Assembly: GCF_020421205.1 (NCBI RefSeq)
Contig: NZ_JAIZZH010000002.1
Location: 1 to 64,000, forward strand
From: Hymenobacter pini
GTDB taxonomy: Bacteria > Bacteroidota > Bacteroidia > Cytophagales > Hymenobacteraceae
Length of the DNA stretch: 64,000 bases
Direction: 5' to 3'
Numbering within the stretch: position 1 is the stretch's first letter; the number at the start of each line of letters is the position of its first letter. The translations under genes and the position numbers were made by a program. Below the pieces are notes generated by a model that was not told the origin of the DNA, searched no databases, and saw nothing but the letters and a program-made list of their open reading frames with translations. Below, in pieces: positions 61,190 through 64,000 of this stretch.

Positions 61190-63208
61190 CTAGTAGGTCA
61201 GGCGAAGTAGGTCCACGCGGGTTGAAGGCTGGCCCTCTTCCCACTGGTCGATTTTGTTGCAGTAGAAGTAGCTGCCCTCAGTTTCCAGCCACACCGGCTG
61301 CAACTGGTCGAAGTCCGTTACCTCCGCCACCGAGAGCCGCACCGAGGGCCGTAGCAGCAGCGGGCGGGCGTACACGGCGCGCAGATGCCCGTACCAAGCG
61401 GGCAGCAGGTCGGTGGTGAAGTTCAGCCCCAGGAAGGTGCTGATGCGCGGGCTGATGGCCGTGCCAGCGGCGGTGCTGTCGGTGAGTAGCACGCGGCGGG
61501 TTAGGGCGGATTGCACCACCAGGCGCGGGCCCGGGCTGGCTTTGTCATATTCGGGCTCTACCGACACGCTGCCCGTGCGCAGGGAAAACACGGGCAGCAG
61601 CGGCAGCCCATTGGTGCCGGTGGTAGTGGCTGCCCAGGGCAGCGTGAGCAGGTCCCGCTCCGACTCCAACGTGGTATTGGGGCACGGCAGAAAGCCATCC
61701 CCCAGACCCCGCGCAGCTTCAGGATTGGTATCATCCTCTTTCCAGCGAAACCAGTTGCGCTGGGCCGTATCCGGCAGATGAAAGTAGCGTGGGGCCTCCG
61801 CTTGGGCATCTGCTTTCCCCTGCCAGTTGGGGGCGCTGGGCAGAGCATCCTCCAGCGCAGGACCAGTGGGCGTGAAACGCACGAAGCGGGTGTACGGGTC
61901 GGTCTGCTGGGTAAGGCCAAACAAGCCGACAATGCCTTTTACAAAATCCTTTTGGGCTATATCGGGCAGCAGGTCCTGCACCCGCACCCGGCCGCCGGGC
62001 GGAAAGTCGGGCAGCACCTCTACAGTGAAGCTGTCCAGCGGCAGTGTGTTGCCATCTACGACATGAATCTGCCCATCAAACATGGAATAGCCCCACTTAT
62101 GAGTGCCGTAAATGCCCTGCTTAGCTTTATTGAGCTTAATGCGTAGGGTTAGCTCGTCTCCCTTTTCCAAGAGCAGGCGCTGGCCCGAGCACGTCGCTGT
62201 TACCCAGGTGCTATCGGCGCCCTTCTTGCTTTCGACGACAGGGCCGCCGCCCACCTCGCCGCCATTCTTGTAGAGGAATAGCTGGGCCTGGGCAGAGCCG
62301 AAGGGGCTACTCAGTTCCACGGTGGTAGAGCCGCCCACATTCACATAGCAGGGCTCCAGCGCCTTCCAGCTATACGTTGCCGGATTCCACACCAGCGCGG
62401 CCGTGGGTGCTTGGTAGCCGTAGCGGGCATCGGTATAATCGAAGGGCACGGTGCGTACCACCTCGGGCCGGCCTTCGTAGGCGCGGCCATAGTCCGGGCG
62501 CTGGCCACTGATGCCAGCTACCAGCTTGCGGGCTTTTCGGAACTCCTCCCCGTAGCCGGGCGCTACGGCCGTGGGCAGTAGTAGCCGGTCCAATAACTCG
62601 GGCATCAGCCCGGACCACCGAAAGCCCGCCTCGGCAAATACCTGCTCCCACACGGCACGGGCGTACACGCTGGGCAGCATACCACTTTCGAACAGGTGTA
62701 CGGTGCTGCCCTCAGCAGGCCCACCCTTGCCCCGGTCGTAGAGGTCGTAGCAGTACGATTGCCGCCACTGCGTATGCGCCGCACCAGCAACGGCGGAGGC
62801 CAGTACCCAGTCATGCTCCGTTACCGCTGGGAACGTCAGGTCGCGTAGCTTTTTGCCTTCCAGAGCGGCGTAGAAGGATTTATTACCGCCTATTACCTGG
62901 GCTTCGAAGCCGGTGCCGGTGGTGTGTTGTTCCACGATGGCCACGGCCCCGGGCAGTAGCTCCCGGCCGCCGACTTCCAGCGTGCAGGGCAGCTGCTGGT
63001 ACGGCAGCTCAGTCAGGGCAGTACCGCGCTGGGCCTGCTCCAGGGCGGCCCGCACCTCGGGGCTGTCCGGCAGCATTACCGTGCTGCTGAAATCAGCCTG
63101 CACCGAAGCGGCTTGTAGGATATTATTGGCCTGCAGCGTCAGGGCTACGCGGCTATCTTCCGAGAGCGGCAGGCGCTGACCATCTGCTAAAACGAGGGAG
63201 CCAGCCAT
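61190..63208 (-). CDS. Large phage tail-associated protein
   Basis: 672 aa starting MAGSLVLADGQRLPLSEDSR. The N-terminal region (ALTLQANNILQAASVQADFS, then STVMLPDSPEVRAALEQAQR) and the mainly beta-strand rest (with repeated YCYDLYDRG, TVHLFESGM segments) suggest a tail tip, baseplate or distal-tail protein. The gap to the tape measure gene is one base. A specific family is not recognised. Confidence 0.55.
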   Translation of the reverse strand: MAGSLVLADGQRLPLSEDSRVALTLQANNILQAASVQADFSSTVMLPDSPEVRAALEQAQRGTALTELPYQQLPCTLEVGGRELLPGAVAIVEQHTTGTGFEAQVIGGNKSFYAALEGKKLRDLTFPAVTEHDWVLASAVAGAAHTQWRQSYCYDLYDRGKGGPAEGSTVHLFESGMLPSVYARAVWEQVFAEAGFRWSGLMPELLDRLLLPTAVAPGYGEEFRKARKLVAGISGQRPDYGRAYEGRPEVVRTVPFDYTDARYGYQAPTAALVWNPATYSWKALEPCYVNVGGSTTVELSSPFGSAQAQLFLYKNGGEVGGGPVVESKKGADSTWVTATCSGQRLLLEKGDELTLRIKLNKAKQGIYGTHKWGYSMFDGQIHVVDGNTLPLDSFTVEVLPDFPPGGRVRVQDLLPDIAQKDFVKGIVGLFGLTQQTDPYTRFVRFTPTGPALEDALPSAPNWQGKADAQAEAPRYFHLPDTAQRNWFRWKEDDTNPEAARGLGDGFLPCPNTTLESERDLLTLPWAATTTGTNGLPLLPVFSLRTGSVSVEPEYDKASPGPRLVVQSALTRRVLLTDSTAAGTAISPRISTFLGLNFTTDLLPAWYGHLRAVYARPLLLRPSVRLSVAEVTDFDQLQPVWLETEGSYFYCNKIDQWEEGQPSTRVDLLRLTY

Positions 63209-63630
63209 TAGATTCGCGTAAGAGCATTGGAAGCTGGCAGCTCAATTTCCACGTCCAGCTCGGTGCGGGTGGCCGAACTGGTACGGCCGGCTGCGGCTGG
63301 CACTACCAGCACGGGCGTCAGCTGGCCGGCGGCATTCTGCACATACACCTGAGGGGAATCCAGCAAGGAAGTCAGGGCTTCGTGCTGGGCGGGCGTCAGG
63401 TTGCCGGCCCTGAGCAGCCGGCGGCGGGTGCGGGTGCGCTGCAAGACCTGCACGGAACCAGACGCGGTGCGCAGAACGCTGTCCGCTTCAGGCTGGGTGG
63501 TATCGTCCGTGTCGCCGGTGAAGCCCCAGCCTTCCCAGTTGCCGAGGGGCGAGAGCCAGCGCAGGTACACGGTGCGGGCCGGGCAAGCGGGCGTGAGCTG
63601 GATTTCGTAGGGCTGCGTGAAAACTTGCAT
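63208..63630 (-). CDS. Phage hypothetical protein, tail-associated by position
   Basis: 140 aa, beta-rich: MQVFTQPYEIQLTPACPART, VYLRWLSPLGNWEGWGFTGD, then TSLLDSPQVYVQNAAGQLTP and TELDVEIELPASNALTRI. Its stop overlaps the start of the large tail protein by 1 base. It could be a distal tail or adaptor protein; the family is not recognised. Confidence 0.5.
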   Translation of the reverse strand: MQVFTQPYEIQLTPACPARTVYLRWLSPLGNWEGWGFTGDTDDTTQPEADSVLRTASGSVQVLQRTRTRRRLLRAGNLTPAQHEALTSLLDSPQVYVQNAAGQLTPVLVVPAAAGRTSSATRTELDVEIELPASNALTRI

Positions 63631-63728
63631 GTTGGCAAGGTGCCACCATGGGCTGGGGGCTGCAACGAGTCGCCCGCCAAAACGCCGCCGAGCTGGGGCA
63701 AAACGCCGGGCAGTTAGGGAACAGGCAT

Positions 63729-63762
63729 AAAAATGCCCCGCCTGGTAGAGCGGGGCATTTTT
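63729..63762 (-). terminator. Terminator upstream of the tail genes
   Basis: AAAAATGCCCCG and CGGGGCATTTTT flank a 10-base loop. On the minus strand it ends the 66-aa gene's transcript, so the tail genes may have their own promoter in 63631-63728. Confidence 0.8.
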
Positions 63763-63786
63763 GCATAACGAAGAGAGGTTGCCAGG

Positions 63787-63987
63787 TTATTTCACCTTTG
63801 CCGGTTTGCCCTTGCCGTTTTCCTTGTTCGTCAAGGTGAGCTTGACAGTGCCCGACGGCTCCGTTACAGCCACAGTATTGAATGAACGGGCTACTCCATC
63901 GGTAGTCGTCTCCTGCCAGGTCGAGTTATACACAACCCGTTTGCTCGGCCGGGAAGCGGCTGGCACGGTCCCTACCCATACGGACAT
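63787..63987 (-). CDS. Small hypothetical phage protein (66 aa)
   Basis: MSVWVGTVPAASRPSKRVVY, then NSTWQETTTDGVARSFNTVA; it ends with a basic NKENGKGKPAKVK. No family is recognised. A terminator follows. The start Met at 63987 is close to the window edge, so a longer form cannot be excluded. Confidence 0.45.
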   Translation of the reverse strand: MSVWVGTVPAASRPSKRVVYNSTWQETTTDGVARSFNTVAVTEPSGTVKLTLTNKENGKGKPAKVK

Positions 63988-64000
63988 AATATTACCGGAA

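Overview
The window looks like chromosome of a Hymenobacter-like member of the Bacteroidota (order Cytophagales). I infer this from several things seen together: high GC with strong G/C third-position bias, a subtilisin-type protease ending in a type IX secretion (T9SS) sorting domain, a TonB-dependent receptor with an N-terminal carboxypeptidase-regulatory-like domain, an ExbB/ExbD/TonB set, promoter boxes of the Bacteroidota form TAnnTTTG, and a near absence of Shine-Dalgarno sequences. No database was searched; all family calls come from recognising motifs.

Layout. 0-16 kb: ExbB (cut by the window edge), ExbD and a TonB-like protein, then housekeeping genes (folC, trmB, mnmA, rpe), a Cys-less TrpF-like protein, a secreted subtilase, a TonB-dependent receptor, a Crp/Fnr regulator and a DUF2911 protein. 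16.0-25.5 kb: a complete histidine operon (hisG-hisD-hisC-[kinase]-[Thg1-like]-hisB-hisH-hisA-hisF-hisIE). It is preceded by a TAnnTTTG promoter, a 42-codon leader peptide with a His-rich end and a terminator hairpin, so it is very probably controlled by His-tRNA-dependent attenuation. Inside the operon lie a P-loop polynucleotide-kinase-like gene and an overlapping tRNA(His) guanylyltransferase-like (3'-5' polymerase) gene. Six of the other gaps in the operon each hold a different long hairpin with arms built from short tandem units. 25.5-32 kb: a GNAT acetyltransferase and an envelope-sugar set (GT2 glycosyltransferase, a duplicated LAB_N membrane protein, a UDP-glucuronate-epimerase-like SDR, a glycerophosphodiesterase-like protein and an ArnT-like GT-C enzyme), plus a small 42-codon ORF behind a good promoter. 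32-34.2 kb: an AT-rich accessory patch with one unrecognised DNA-binding-like protein and about 1 kb without a convincing gene. 34.2-48.7 kb: TPR protein, gyrA, HD hydrolase, L,D-transpeptidase, fasciclin protein, flavin reductase, Maf, DUF1015, pdxH, YqgE/AlgH and a DUF349 protein. 48.9 kb: tRNA-Thr(UGT).

50.4-64 kb: the late region of a prophage, entirely on the minus strand and continuing past the window. In transcription order it encodes small proteins, a large tail protein, the tape measure protein, a small HTH protein, a ClpP-type head protease, major capsid, small structural proteins, portal, connector, a coiled-coil membrane protein, and then a compact holin / CHAP-like endolysin / single-protein spanin lysis cassette with 1-base stop-start overlaps. 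The tail-before-head order is unusual. Between the tRNA and the phage genes sit a small conserved-looking protein and a less GC-rich beta-propeller lipoprotein that could be cargo.

The most interesting candidates are (1) the kinase + Thg1-like pair embedded in an attenuator-controlled his operon, a possible tRNA or RNA end-repair cassette tied to tRNA-His charging, and (2) the set of sequence-unrelated but architecturally alike intercistronic hairpins.
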